Positions 38,801 to 53,800 of a stretch of DNA of 64,000 nucleotides are shown here, piece by piece. Both the position numbers and the translations under genes were made by a program. This DNA is from Bilabrum cf. latius (taxonomy: Eukaryota > Bigyra: Bicosoecida > Bigyra > Bicosoecida), in contig OZ237776.1 of NCBI GenBank assembly GCA_965178125.1, forward strand, positions 310,001-374,000. Direction: 5' to 3'. The notes under the pieces are model-generated. The model searched no databases. It was given only the letters and a program-made list of their open reading frames with translations, and was not told the origin of the DNA. Every line of letters begins with the position of its first letter. The stretch's first letter is position 1.

Positions 38801-41800
38801 GGTGTGAAAGTCGTGCCCACCTTGAAGCAGCATCGGATTGCTTTAGTCCGTGTATGTTTCCCCGGTCCTTGGCAGGCTCCATCTCAAATCGATGCAAAGC
38901 GCCATGTACACTCGGTTGCAGGCTTCTGATGGAATCCGCAAGCGTTTCACCGGACGATGACGAGTCAGCTGACTCTATCATCGCCGTCATACTGTCAAGA
39001 GACTGCAAAGCTTGGGGGTATGCGGCAGCAACACCCGTACTAGTGCTGCCCTCGTGAAATCCAATAGCGAGATCTTCGAATCTGTTCAACTATACATTGG
39101 CTGTGCTCCTCAGGCCGCTACTGCCAAGCTCAATAGCGGCGACATCAAGTAGAATGGCAGCTGACGAGTCAATACCGACCTGCTAGTTCCGACCGTGCGC
39201 TATGGTGCGCCCAAACTGCTCCACTTCATCAATGCTTGTGCTTGCGGAAACTATGCCAATCGCAGGAAGAACGGCCCCTCGAATCCCTGGAACAGCAGTG
39301 CGTGGTCTGATTGGCAGCTGTGGTAGCGCTCCTCCGTGGCGCTTTACCGTTCGCGCGAGCGATGCATTGGATCCCGGTTCAATGGCACGCGATGGCATCT
39401 TTAGGAGGCCTGTCACTCTCACATGGAGTTCCCCGGCATCGCTGCTAGTCACGAGCGACGCGTTGCCACCAGAGTCCGGACCGAAGAAAACTGGCGACAT
39501 TGGGGTCCTAGAAAACAGCGTTCGGGTGCTATGAACCAGTGATTCGGGTACGGTAATCCCCGCCAATTGAATTGCCGTTGCCTTCCAAACTGCCGGCCTT
39601 GCCACGGAGGCCCGAGCCATCCCTTTCGTGTCGTTGACGACGTGGTCAGCCGTGTAGCCCATTTCACGCAGAGCGGCCAGGCCTGCTCCAATCAAACCTT
39701 GGGTCCCACTTCCAGTGCCGCCAGCGAGGTGCTGCTAAGTGTTCAACGCCCACTGTTTGGCTAGTATTGCTTCCAGCGCTGCAGACCGGGGCACAATAGC
39801 GGCAACCGAGCCCCCAAGTCGAGGGCCCATGAGCCCGCCAGGGTGCTCCCACGGGGAGCCAAGGGCCTCTATCTCACAAATAGCGAGGGAACGGGATGCT
39901 TGCGCCTAGAATGAAGCCTAGATTGTAGGCAATGGTACCTGGTTGCTAGTGCTACTGAGAGACTGGGGGATGTCTGGTACAGGAGCGCTCGAGGGCCACG
40001 CACCGACCAGAACGTGCGTTGCCCGCTAAACTGAGTCACGTCTCCCAAGAAATGGGCATACAAAAAGGATAGCACCGTCCTCATCAAGCCATTCCTCCCC
40101 GTCGTGTCCAGCACTGTTCGATTTCTGATGCTGTCGCATGGGGAAGCACTCGCTCGCGAACGCCCCGGCAAGATCAGGATGTGCAGCAAGCGGAGTGGCC
40201 TGTCCTGAGGCAGCCAGCTCTTGCCACTATCGTATTTTCTACCCCATCATAGAATCTGCAGATGATCGCAGAATTTCCTGTTCAAAGGAAGAAAACTAGA
40301 GTAGCTCGTCCTAGCGCTCTGCACTCAGAACACCTCTCACAACGTCACGCTCTACAGTTGGCGCGTGCACAACAAATGCTCGGATACCAAGGCGACAGCT
40401 GTTACCTTGACCGGCCTCTGTGTCCGAGCAGTTGCTCTACAGCTGCCAGAGCTACCGAGCCGCAGCAGACATCGGAACAGACACACGGATATATCGCACT
40501 GTGGATGGCTGCGCAAGACCGACCCTAGCGATAGGATATTTTGCTGCCAAGGTCTGCGAGCAAGTGTACTGGGCCATCTATCGAGCGTCAGATCCGCAGG
40601 AATCCACCCATCGTCCGGTGGAGTCCAACCGCTGTCCATGCAGCGCGTTTAGGCTAGCAGGAATTGAATTCACCTCAAGTGGAGTAGAAGCAGCTAACGA
40701 GGCGTTAGACAGACTCGCAACGACTTGCACAGCGTCAGCGCTCGCGCCTACCGCTAGGTTGTTGAGAGCAGCCCGGCTCGGTGGTTGTGACCCCACGGTG
40801 CCACCCTCTCCATATCCACCCGTCCTGCCAGATGCCAGAGGATCGAACATGTGTGCGTTGGACCGGACGTACAGCGGGCCGTGGCCCTGGTGGTTGAGCG
40901 CAGGAGCAAACGAGGTCCTGGGCCATCGATGCAGTGGTGCGCTCTCATCTGTGATCTCTGACGGGGTGGTTGAGATGCCTGCAACCTGGCTGTCTAGGCC
41001 TTGGCTGAATGCCGTGAAGTTCCGTCGGCTGATGTGCATGGTGCACTCTGCCGCAACTGATGGGTACTCCAGGAGGTCGGTCAACGCACGTAATTGACTC
41101 CTTACACTATGTATCGATCGGATCCATCCCTCATTGGTGAGCATCGAATCTGCATCGACGCAGCGATCACTGAGATCGATCAGTCGCAAGCCGCTTGCTT
41201 GACTTATCTCCTAGCTCTGTGAGGTTTGGACCGCACGATTGACGCTACTGCCCGCCTCTGACAGGTCGACGGAGCTTATGACAAAATCGGCTCGAGCCGT
41301 CACCACTGCCTTGATCTCGTGGGCGGCAGAAAATGAGCGGAGTCCGGTTGCAGCACGCACGTCAGATCTTCGAACGCCATCGCCGTTCACCTCAGTAGGA
41401 ACCACACCAGGGAGAGGAACTGCGGAATGCTGCGTGGCATCAGAGGACCATGGCGCGCTGTCCGCAGCCACGGCCCACCCAATTGACATGGGTGGTAACT
41501 TGGCCCCCAACGGCGAGCTGTCCACAGCCTAGGCTGCTTGACCATGCTCTGGGCGCACGAATAGCTAGACGGGGCGCGGTCGAACCACCCTTACAACTGC
41601 AATGGACCCTTGGATATTTACTATGTACTCCTGGCTTGTATCTTTCCACTCTTGGGGCGGGTTGTAAAACGTAGAGCTGGACGACGGCTTAATCACTGAG
41701 TGGCTCAGTCCCCACGGCACGATAGCGCCTCGTCCACCCATCGGATTCGTGATGTTGCGGTGGCACATGTGCCCGCCAGTGGCCCATCCGAGCTGTGAGT

Positions 41801-44800
41801 ACAGCACACGAGACCCTATACCCTCTTCAATGCACACAGCTGCGGCGCTTCTTGCATCCGTGGTGATTTCACCCTCCGCGCTGCGAGTGGCAACGTCGTT
41901 CAGACGGTCGTGAAATGCCGCAGGCCAGTCGAACGCGGCGACAGCAACGACGTCTCTTGGCCCTGCATCTACCGACACACTGGACTGGTACCCCGCCCAG
42001 TCACTCCTAGTTGGCACATGGACCTGTGACTCGGCCTCATGCGTTGAATTACTGTCCGTGTGTGTCAATTTCTTGACCATGGCGTGGATCGCAAGCATTT
42101 CTTCGTCAGTGTAGCGCCCCTTCGCAGCCTGTGCATGTGCAAACACAGAATCGGCGGTGGCATCGACAAGAAGAACCGCATCGAGAGACCCATGCCCACA
42201 GCCAAGTGAGCTGCCGTTGATCCCCTGTCGGGCTAGCAGGCTGCAGGGCACTGCAACAGAGGCACCTGTCGCACCCGCACTTCCAAGCTAAAGCTCTAAT
42301 TCATTACCAGGAGGGTCGGCCCAGGCACGCACCTCGATCCTTGCATCAATTGTGACGCTGCGAGTCATCCAAGCAGCAACAGCTGCATGCGTGGTGGTGT
42401 ATCCCGGAAGCCGAGCCTGGCTGGGCTGAGGCCTGACCCCTTTAGCCGAGTTTGATAGCCTAGACAGGCTCTATCCGACTGATGAATCGAACGAAACTAG
42501 TTCGATGACACTGTTTTTGTGAATGTTGAGATGGTCAACTCCCTGCGTGGCTATAATCGCCCTCGCTCTCACCGGCCTCAATCGCATGCCTCGCTCCAAA
42601 TTCAATTCGTCGACTTCGTCGATGAGACGGTGTCTGGAGACCGGAGCCGATACCCCTATCAGAATGCTTTGGGAAATGTCAGTCCGCTACTGCTTATTAT
42701 TGGCTTGTGAGCCGTACTAGCACTGTTCTATTCCAACCAGTGATATGGCAGCTCCAATGCCAGGGGCATGCGATGCCCTTGATCCAGTCGGCTGGTGGCA
42801 CACTCCTCCCCTCCGAACTAAAGTGGGGTCGTGCGGCAGTGCAAGCGCAGCGGCACCACCCACGTCGCCTGTGCTACTTGGCATTCCACCCATCCATCCA
42901 GCTTTCCAGAGCGGGATGCCTTGCATGTCGGCACCACGGACAGTCATTCTCGACCTGCCCACCACCGCGATCAATGTGGGCGAGGACAAGAATTGGTCAG
43001 TGTCATCCTACACGGCTTGAAGCATGCGCTGCCATGTCAGAACCGATGAACTGTCATCCTGCGATCCGTCGCTAGATATGTTGTATGGGTCAGAACGCCA
43101 CTGCCTATCTAGCGCCGCGCGTAGTGAAGCATCACGGGGAGTCTCCTCTTGCATCCCAACCGGCACCGGCTCCTGGTGTACGACTCGCACTGATTCGCGA
43201 GGGTGCATCTGTCTTGTACGTGGGCGATTGTACTCCACTGTAAGCCCTTCACCTATCAAAGAGTGCACTGCAGCTGGACACCCTTCCCTCTGCATCCCGC
43301 TGCGAGTGCCAGCGCCCGCAGCATATCCTGCAGCGCTCCTGCCGTACCATGCCACCGCGGGCGCGCTCTGTATACCGTTTGAAAGATGAGCACATCCGGC
43401 AGGTCCGCTGCAGCTTGCTACCCTGGAATCGTCAAAAGTAATATCAAGCGGGTGCACATGCTCCTGGAAGGTCGGCCATGCGTGTTCCGTCAGGCCCTGG
43501 CGCCTGATATCGGTAGTGCTGGTCTCTTGTGAATCAACCGTGTACCGAATGAATGCAAAGTTGCGTATATCCGAACGAATGTCGGAGGCCGACCGAATGA
43601 ATCGCAACGCCAGCAGCAAGATTGACTCGCTCCCGGATCCCCTGGCTCTCTCCGCAATGCAGTCAAACATCAGCTTGCCGCTGTCTTTGACATGCTCTCG
43701 CACCAAGTCGCACCTAGCAGGATGCAATGTCCAGCCATACAAGTAGGCACTCTGGATTGGTCCATGGTCACGTTCGAATAGAAGGTTGCTGGAAAGCCTA
43801 AATTCAAACGTGAGACGAATGGTGTACATCCTTTCTGGTCGAAGAGCTTGACGGAATGTGTCGCCAGCGACTGCGAACCAGTCCCATCCGAGTCGCTCAG
43901 TGGCATTCATGGCAATCAAATTTGGTTCATCCAGCTTGATAGCCGGGTATCGTGTAGTATCACTTGTAACACCCGCAATGCGAAAAGGGCCCGCCGCGAT
44001 GTACCTCGGATCCTGACGCTGGATGCGACTAGAGGGTGCATACGACACGCAGCTGCGCCACATGGGCTGCCTTGGTCTGGTCATGCTTTGCAGTACACTC
44101 CGTCGGGTTTGCATGTCCTATTGAGTTGCTAGATCGGATGCATTTTGGGATAACAATGTCGCCAGCCCACGAGGCTTCGGCATGTAAGTCACCCCTAGCT
44201 GCGAGCCGTACTGCTCTAGCAGCCCCAACTGCGACGCCTCAAATCGGCCGACGCAGTGCGCAGCACTTGCCATCATGTCGCTTTCGGGCGCAAGTGCAGC
44301 GGCATGCACACTAGAGCCAACTGCATTAACTATTTCTGATTGGCTCAGGGAGGCCACGAGCGCCGAGCAAAATGTCACTAGATCACGGCTTGTCTGTGAG
44401 GCAGCAAAGGTGTCCCAGTTGCCTGCTGGAGAAAGCATGTTCCTGGTCCACACGCCTGTGTCAACCCATGCCTCAGGTTCTAGATTGCTAGTTGCAGAGC
44501 TAGAAGCTAGAGATCTACTGAGTCTGGCATGTGCAGCCACTGCTAGGGGCGGGAGGCGCGAGGCTGGAGCAGACCAACCCTTTGCTTGCGCATCGCTTGC
44601 GTCCATCCCAAGGTGTTCTATCGCGTCCAATAGTCTGCCTACTTCTACTAGGCTGCTAGCGATATCATGCATGCCTGATGCAGTCGATAAAGCGGTCATC
44701 TAATGTCTATTTGCGGGGGACATCGTCTCTACCAAACCCGCAGCAATGCCCCACTGGGCTGCAGCGACGATGGGGGGAAGCTGAAGACACGTGCGTCTGT

Positions 44801-47800
44801 GCTAATGCGGGCCCACTAGGCAGGACGGGCTACCAGATCGAAGGAAGCCACGCCTACTAAGATGATCTGATAGCACTGCAATGGCAGTCCTGTAGGACGC
44901 AGGCGATTTAGATGCAGAGGCTGATGAGGTTGATTGCAACGCCGACTAAGCGAAAGGATGGGTAGACCAGGACTCGCCGCTCTAGTCCTGAGGAGTTCCC
45001 GACGCCCTCCCAGCTGCAGCTTGAAGAATAGAGCTACTATCTAATGGCGATACCATTCGGGAGCTTGGCGAGACACCAGCAGTCACGAAGCCAACATGGT
45101 CCACAAACATCCGCCATACTCCGCCTGTGTACTCATTCTGCTGACCCACCCCAACGAACAGGATGTCCGCACATGGTCCGCCGAACTCGTTCGGCTCGGC
45201 ATACGGTGTGTTTTCCATTGCCTCTTGGATGTCTACTACATCCCGTCGCGTCCTTGATCCGTTTGAAGGAAGCATAGGGGCAACCATGGATAGCGCGCTT
45301 GGGTAAGACCCGGCCTCGTGGGTTGGGGCGGCCTCTAGCCTTTGCCCGGCTTTCACATCCATTGCTCGTATAGCTAGCAGCTCCAATGCGGCGCCGTCGT
45401 AGGGTTGAGCCTTAAATGTAATACCGGACAACATTCCATGAGGAGCCATTGCGACGATTGCTGCCCTCTCATTTCCTGCCAGTGCTGGCCCACACAGCCC
45501 CTCATGGTTGGAACCAGCAAATGGAGACGTGTCGCCTTCACCCTAGAACATCTAACGCCTCGCGACAAAATCATCCGCACCTTGACGAACAGTCTTGAGT
45601 GTCTCAACCCGGTCAACATCTGTGTGTTGAACGAGAACTGTTGATGTACCCCGTTCCAAGAAGTCCTCATCGAGCACGACGTGAGAGGCAAGAGCCAAGC
45701 GCCCAACGATGCTCTCGGTCTGGCGCAATCTATAGCCACCAGCATCCGCTAGGATTGATTCTGTATGATCCCACTATACTTGATTGCAGACATGCGTTGG
45801 CGTACTGCTATTGCCAACAGTGGCGTTCGGTACGGACGAGTTGCGCTCGCAAATCGGCTGCAGCTTCGTGATACTGCGCCGATCATTGCGAATATCAACG
45901 AACTGCACGCTATTACTGCCACTGTGCTCGTGCGAGGATGCGTGCTACTGGTGCGCAGCTTCGATTACGCCCATGGCAAGCCGCTCAAACAGAGACCAGT
46001 TGCCATTCCGGAGGGAGTCTTGGAGGTCGTCGTGGTCCCACGTCACCGATACTTTGGAATCGATGATGCCATATAGCAGCGGTTGCAACACTAACGATGC
46101 CGGTGGAGTGTTGTGAACTAGCTCAACATCACTGATGTCTACCCAACCGGAACTTTGCACCACTCCGTCTGATAGACAGGATGGTACTCCGCTAATGTTC
46201 CGTTCAAAGTTTACAGCGGAGCTCCCGGTACCGCCACTGCCGGCAGCAAGTACAACTCCAGCTTGCGCTTGCCCAGGACACTGCCTCGAGGCCTGTTCGA
46301 CATATGTTAGCTCACCACGCTACGCGCGCGACTCTTCGAACGAGAAGAACTCGGCTTCTTGGGCAGCTCGTTGCAGCGGGCCAGACCCAAACGTGTCGTC
46401 CTCGCTGCCGCTGGCCCAGCTTGGCCTTGCATTTCCATTCGAATACTTTAGGAACGTTCGCGGAGACAGCTGCGGGTACGCTGCATGCGCCCCAATAACC
46501 ATGATGCCAGGTGTCGCCACGTCCATCCGCACTTGTTCTCCGGCTGCTGCCCCGTCTCCCACAATGACACGCGCGTCCCTTATACCCGCCGCCCACGCGG
46601 TGGCAGCTCCAACTGACCCACAAATCACTGCAAAGCCCGCCTCACCAAACACAGACCCGGTGCCAGCCAACCGACTGCTAAACCCTATGGACGAATGCGA
46701 ATCAAGTGCGTCTGATACATTGTAAATTTGTTGCACTTGTCCATCCGTCTGGTGAGGTATCTGGGCTATGGAGTCTAGTCGAGCCAGCTCACGCACGCTG
46801 TGACCTGCAAAGTAGTCGCCAGGCATGATTCTGCCGATAAACTGGCCGTACGATCGGCCTGTCGTCAAGCTATCAGGCAGCATTTCATGGACCTGGGTCT
46901 CATTAGCGCGCTGATATCTTGTCCCTGCCGGTCCGCGCGCTGCCAGGGCGGTGCCGTCGCTCAAAATGATATCGTATCCAGAAGGAGCCGGCATGCATCT
47001 ACTATGATACTCGTTTAAATCTACCGCATGAACTTCAGTGGACAGTCCTGGGGAAGCTAATTGAGCGAGCTATGAAGAGTTAGAGATACCAATCACGAAG
47101 CTCGCTGCGGCTTCTGCTCCTGCAAACCCGTTCGATGACGTGCACGCTGGCGGCAACGACTGCAACACAGTGCCAATCCCTTGCGTGGCAACTGCGTCTA
47201 GACCATTCAGTCCATGCGGCAGACCGGTTCTACTTCCAATATCACTGAAGCACTTGCCTTCGCAGCAGATAACTCCTCCCAGCACAGTGGGGAGCAGAGC
47301 ACGGCCGCAAGCAGTTGCGCGATCCTCTGGTCGCATCGGCAGAGCCATGCCTTTGAGATACCCAGCGACTGCATTCTCAAGTACATTGCGCTTCGCGAAT
47401 GGCAGAGATTTCCAATGCGAGGGCGAGCCTGTTGAGCACGTTTGGTTCTATTCCAGAATTTCTCGAAGCGTCTGCGCCTGGGCAACCAGTCCGTTTGCCA
47501 CATCCAAAACGCTTCCGGCAGCTGCAACCGACCTACTACTGACATCCTTCGGCTACAAGCTTACTGGTGCAACGCCTGATGTTTGGAGTTGGAATGCTTG
47601 ATTTTGAGCGATGCATGGGGATACTGGGCGGCCTTCATCCCGCGATGACACGGTCCAGTGCTAGAGGTCATGCTAGCAGCCGCCGACATCAGCTCCATTC
47701 CAAGTGCCTAACCAACTGTCTCGTGAGTGTAGACGCATCTGCTATCGCTCCGTAAAGCCCTTGGAGTAGATACCTCTTGCTTCTGACGCGATTGCCAGCC

Positions 47801-50800
47801 TGCCAGCTAGCACAGTTTCCGTTGCCCTCGCTGTGAGTACTTCGATGCTAGACGATGCTCCGAAGCACTGGAGACTACGCATGCCAACTGATTGCTGCGG
47901 CGACTTTGGCGATGCACAGGCGACGTCTGCTCCCAATGTCCACCACTCGCCCATTCGCATGCTATCAGAGTGCGAATACCTCACGCTTCGTGCCACTGCT
48001 TCAGGGCTTGCGCGGCCGATGGGAAGCCCAGCAAATACGTCCGCTGACGGGCTTGTCATTGCCTAAGTGACGTTTGATGGAAGATATTGATTCAGCTAGA
48101 CTGAAAGCTTGGCTAGGCCTGCAGCGTGCTATCGTCCGACCCGGTCGCCTATCAACCCATCGTGCCAGTCCCGCACATCTTGTCCTGACTTGATAGATGC
48201 ATTCAAAAGAGACTGCACTAGCGGGTTTGAAGAAACAGCCACGCCGGTATCCATCCATTCCTTTGCCAGCATTCTCCCGGCTGCGTCTGCCACAGCTCCA
48301 GACTTTGCGTAGAGGATGCTTTCCCGCGCTGCTGGCCTACATGGCGCCGTGAGCTGCTCCATGGTTCCACTCGTGTCTGAGCCCCAGCAAATCGGACAGG
48401 TCCCAGTTGGCCGTAGCAGACCAGCATCGGCGGCACCTAGCTGGATTGCGGTGGCCCAAGCCGCATCGATGTCATCGCTGCCAAGCGTCGAGCTCGTGTT
48501 TGCTTGCATCGCTAGGGCAGGCCAAGCGCATGCAAATGTCTAGCTACACTTGAGTTTTCCGACGGGCAGAGCCGGGGTGAGCATGGTCATGTTTGAACCT
48601 GTTCGGCTATCCATTAACCTCTGGATGTCTACCGCAGAAACTGATATTTCTGGTGGAACGCTGCTTGCGATTCTCACTCCAGATGGCGCATGCGACCCGC
48701 GGTCAACGCTAGCAGTCTGAAAGCAATGCACTGCGCCAAGCTCTGACAAAGTACAGCCGAAGTCGCGGCCCATGCACACATCCACTGGGGCGGGCAACTG
48801 CACTTGGCTGGTCGATGCACGGGCGGTGGACAGGTTCAAATTTGGCTCTGGAAACTCCGCGACAAACACCGCAATCGAGTCGTTGGTGCTGCGAGTATAG
48901 CTAGGGCTGGACGCTGCAGCAGGGCTGCTGCTTGGCGACTCAAACATGCTGCTGGGCACGGGGACAGACTGGATTGCAAGCGACTGGTTGGTAGAATCCA
49001 GCGGACCTCCGCCGATCGCAAGCTTACCAACGACCTTGCCAACAGCGTCCGTATTATGGTGCGGGTCCAGCTTCGTGGAGGCGCTTGGAACCATTAAAGT
49101 CATGCGGATGCCAGCAGATTCAGCTGCTGATTGCCTTCCAGACGTAGAGTTTCCTGGTACTCCAAGAATGACGCGGCTGGCCAGGTGATGAACTGTGTCA
49201 CGAGAGCCAAAGCAAGCCAGTATTCTTCTGAATCGAACCTTGCCGATAAAGTGGTTCCAAATTGCATCCTCTGGGTTTATCATCTGGGCTGCTGCGTTAG
49301 TAACGATGTCAGGGAAGCTGGATAGCGGCTGCGTATTGCTAGCATTGAACATGAAGTTCAAGCTGCGAGCACTATCTGGGTCTGCAATGCTACCCAAGGC
49401 ACATGCTGCCATTGGGCTTGCAGCTACTCGCATCGGGTGGAACCCACCGAGCTGACCAGAAGGCGCAACCGCAGACACGGAGTGGCAGCTCGTGCTGCCG
49501 CCCTCTTTGTACAGCAGCACGGTGCCTGGAATGTCCTCTCGAAACGGGTGCTTACCGGGGTGTGCGTTGACCAGAGTCTGCAATGGTCTCTGCAACGTGC
49601 CTCCGACTGAGACTACGCTGATCGGCTTGACCCGTCCAGTCGAGTTATCTCTCCATGTGTACTTTGACTCTTGTACTGAAAACCGGAGTGTCGGCACAGC
49701 GTGATCCAAGTGGTTAGCAAGCGCGGCGGGTAGGACCTACAAGCCCTGGAGCACCGGGCTTATGGATCCACTCTCGGTACCGTTCTCGCTGATTACGCTC
49801 TCACCGTGGCAGTGCAATCCAGCAGCAGATCCATCCCGACCCCACCTGTCTCCTCCAGTGGCTTGGCATACAAAATCATCCGTAACCGCCGCATCCAGAA
49901 CAGGAGAGGCCCGTGCCAAGGATGGAAGGGCGTTGTACATGCATGTGGATGTAGCGTCGCGCTGGTAGAGATCAGCGTGTAGCAGGGATGTGTTCGCCAA
50001 CGAAGGTTCATTGCTGGTGGTAGTGCTGCCATTTGCACCTCGACTGGCTAATTGGTTCACCTGCTGCTCAATCGAGTGGCGCATACCCTTTAGTCTGCCT
50101 AGCTTTGAAGTGGGAAGCGCAGCGTAGCATGCCAGCGATCTTGGGTGCACTCCATCATCAACATCGTAGAGCGGGGCTGAGTCAGTACCGTGAGTTTCTT
50201 GACTTGTCGCCCTAGCATAGCACACGACAGCACCAGACGCGTACACTGCAGTTGCCCTTCGCTCATGCCCTTGCAGTGCGTGGGTCGCGCCGCAAGCATC
50301 CAATCCTGCCTCCAGCTGGAGCGCCACATACTCCTCTAGCTTGGTGTAGAGCATATGCAGGCCGACATCGGCCTCTACTAGCGGCGATCGGTCTCCATTC
50401 GTCTGTCTTAGCAGTTTGAATATTCTGTCCTTGGCGACCCGAGCAGGCAGCGAAGGATCAGTTGCATGCCCAGGAGGCATCTCTACAAGCCCAGTCAACC
50501 CCTGTCCCGAATCAGAGCTGAGACTCAGTTGCATCTTTCTCAGCGTGGACTCCAGAATCAGCGTGGCCTGGCGTGAGATCGCGCTCACATGCATGGCAGA
50601 CGAGCTGTCGCGGGATGAATCCAGCTCTCCAAATGGGATTTGCTATCCAGCGTATGCAGTCGCGCACATGAGGATACCGCCGCGCTGCCGATTGGTGATG
50701 CTTGGCTAGGTCACGTACACAACCGCTGGCACTTGCCCAAGGACAGCGACAGGCTAGCTCGAAGACGCAACATGGACTCGTTGCGGGCTCTCCTCAACAG

Positions 50801-53800
50801 GAAGCTACTTCGTCGCGGCACCTGATACACTTGAATAATCCAGCAAGGTCGCAGGCCTTTCAAGCCGCGACACAGTCTCTGGATCCCCATACCCGCCGTC
50901 AATAGCAACGGTGTCGTGGTCTGCTGGAACTGCCGCTGCAGCAGCAGTGCGTAGTCCGCGGCCTTCGCATACCATGCCGCTGGAGGCAGGACCGATGCCG
51001 TCATTCGCTAGCATCGCGCACACGAACCCGGCCCCAACGGTCACCTTGACTGCTTTCCCTGCACCCTGCTCGACTCTCGCAGCGTCAGTCTGGGGCAACA
51101 GTGCTGCAAGCCGCTGGTTCAGTCGAGGCGCCGCCGCCAGCACCTCGTCGTCGTCTCCGAAGCACGCAACAGTGCCCCGAGCTGTAGCTAGGCATGCCGA
51201 AGCTAGGCCGGTTGCAACTTCAACAACGCGCAACCGATCCAGTGGGCTGTCTTTAGGTCCATCGTGTACATTTGACTCATTGAGATCGTCTGTGTGCGAG
51301 TCAACAGGCTGCCTGGATCCCGCACCTAGCTATCCTAGTTGATTTACCTACCGTTGCTAGGCAGTCGACACGACAGAAACGCTGCCAAGATGGACATTCC
51401 TGCCCTGCAGCTCGAGCGGATTCCACGGTTCAGGCATATGCGGGGATGTTTTAGTGTCTCCAGAGACAAGGTTAGCATTGAATGCGCATGGCTTTACCCC
51501 TAGCGTGACAGAATCTGGGTGACTTGCGTTTGCTCGCTGAGACGCGGCAGCACATAAATCCCCGCTCACTGCCCGCGGCCCAAGCAGGCTAGACTCTAGC
51601 CCTGACGAGAGGCAGCGAGTCGAATTGTCACCATTCTAGCGGGGTAAGGAGCGACGCGGCAGGTCCCAGCAGACAGCCTTTCCAGATCGTGTAGTGCCGC
51701 ATACGTGCGTGTTTCCGCACTGGATCGACGTGAGATCGACGTCGACACCTCTGTTAGCCAATTCGATCGTCGTTGAAGATCCAAATCGGGCTGTTTTCAT
51801 GGATCCCCAGCACACTATGAGTTGCTCTGGTCTCGATACTAAAGCGCAAAATGAAGTCAAGGTGGCACATATGTCAACCGCGTGGGTGCTATCCAGCTAT
51901 GGAACTCGCCGCAACAAGGGTGGATATACTTGCCGTTTATCGGCTCCAGCGAGCACCCCAAGCTGGGCCGCTGCTTCCACCCGCTAGTATGGAATGGCCT
52001 TTTCGAGGTGCTCATTATTGCGTCGTTGCGTCCAATGTCCCACAGTGCCGTTTGCAAACAGTACTGCGATCGATCCCCCGTTCCGTAAAACTGAAACCTT
52101 GCGTGCCGGTGAGATTGCTGAGTCTGGTATCGGCAGAAACTAGCCACTCAGGATATTTCCGCGTGTAATAGCATGTACGGGCACTCCACTAGGCCTCATA
52201 CTTTCTTCGGTTGCACATCGAACCCCTCCCCAAGCAAGAAGCCCGCAAACCAGGTCCCCCTCATTGGAAGTGCTCACGTGCACATACCCAGTGGCTGCGG
52301 CGGACTGTAGCGTCGCACTGGCCTCGCAGTCGAGCTAGCGCTGCCTGGATGAGCTAGTGTTCATTCCTGAGCCTATACACTGCCCTATACCTGTGTACTG
52401 ATTGCGGGGAGCATTTGAAGCTATGTAGCCAGGCTTGAGCGCAACCACTGATGAAACGGAAGTCCTCGGCGAGTGGCATCCAATGCAACCTTGACACCGA
52501 ATGGCCCTTGAGCTCGACTCTATGAAGCACATGTGCGCGCGGCCTGCAGCAAGTTTGTTCAATCGCGTATGGAGCCCGTGCGACACCCCGCGGGGCCACA
52601 AACGAGCTGTAGCTGCAGTGGAAGCAGAGGAAGGGGTCGTGGTCCTGCCGGCCGCGAATACTTGACGTCTAGATGGCCTGCCGCTTGAAACTGGCTCGTT
52701 CTATTCTGCGAGCAGTGGTACAGTCTGCGATAGTGTACTCTATTGAAGCTGCTTGATAGAGCGCTTTGCAAGGGCATCCGATCCAAATAACGTGTCGCTT
52801 TCATCGTCGCCGGACTCGGTGGGAGCGCAAACATGATTTCCTAGGTCCACTGCACCTGGACTCAAGCACTGCGGAGCGTGCCATGAGATTGAATAGGACT
52901 TGGCCTGATCGCACTGCTGCACTGAAAGTTCTTGGAGGTACTCGGATGTGTCTGCTAGACGCTCCTTGTCCTATGTAACCCACGGTGGCAATGACCAGGC
53001 CTGGCCTGATCCGCTGTACCGCCAGCCCTGCGACATCGCCCTGCCAGGTGCTGCAGGGTACAAGTACGTGCTCCCGCCGGTCTGCCACTCAATGGGATTT
53101 CGAAGCACTGTGGGCGCGACATGAACAAGCACTTGATCGTGAGCACCAAGCTCCCATGCGCCAGGCGGGGTATACGTCTGCCAGATGCCCGTGTTGTGCA
53201 GACCGCCAAGCAGTCTCACAACGGGCACAGGAACATGTATATCCATCGCGAGTCGTGCACGGCTTGCCTCCAATGCAGTTCCAGTTGCTTGCGTCTGCTG
53301 TAACAGCGGTAGGAGAGGTACAGAGGCAGAGGCGTCCCCTGCTGGCATGCACACCTGCTAGCCTGTTTTCGCCACGGCACCAGTTCGGATGGGGGCGTGC
53401 CCGGCTCCTGGGTTGCAGAAGTAGCAGCTGGTCCCAGCTTTCGTAGAGTATCGTTTACTTCTGGAATCGTATCTCGTGGAACTTTGCCTGTCCGAGTACA
53501 CGAAGTCTACGTTGCGGGCTGGCTGGTCGTCCAGGTCGGAGGCGCACCTGGGGCACCCAGGTGGCCTCGCCTGGCTGCTCCTCACGCCTGCCTATTGATT
53601 GCTGCACCGCGGACATTTGTCTGCACCTAATGATGATGATGTTCCGACATCGCAGGGGTTGCAACGTGTGCTGCCAAAATTGCCTTGGGACGTTCCGGGC
53701 TCACATGGGAGTGCCTGAGTCGCCTCATCGTTGGGGACGTACCTGCCTTTACCGGCCTCTTTGCAGCTGTTCTGCTTCACATTTGGCTGGTATGTCCCAG

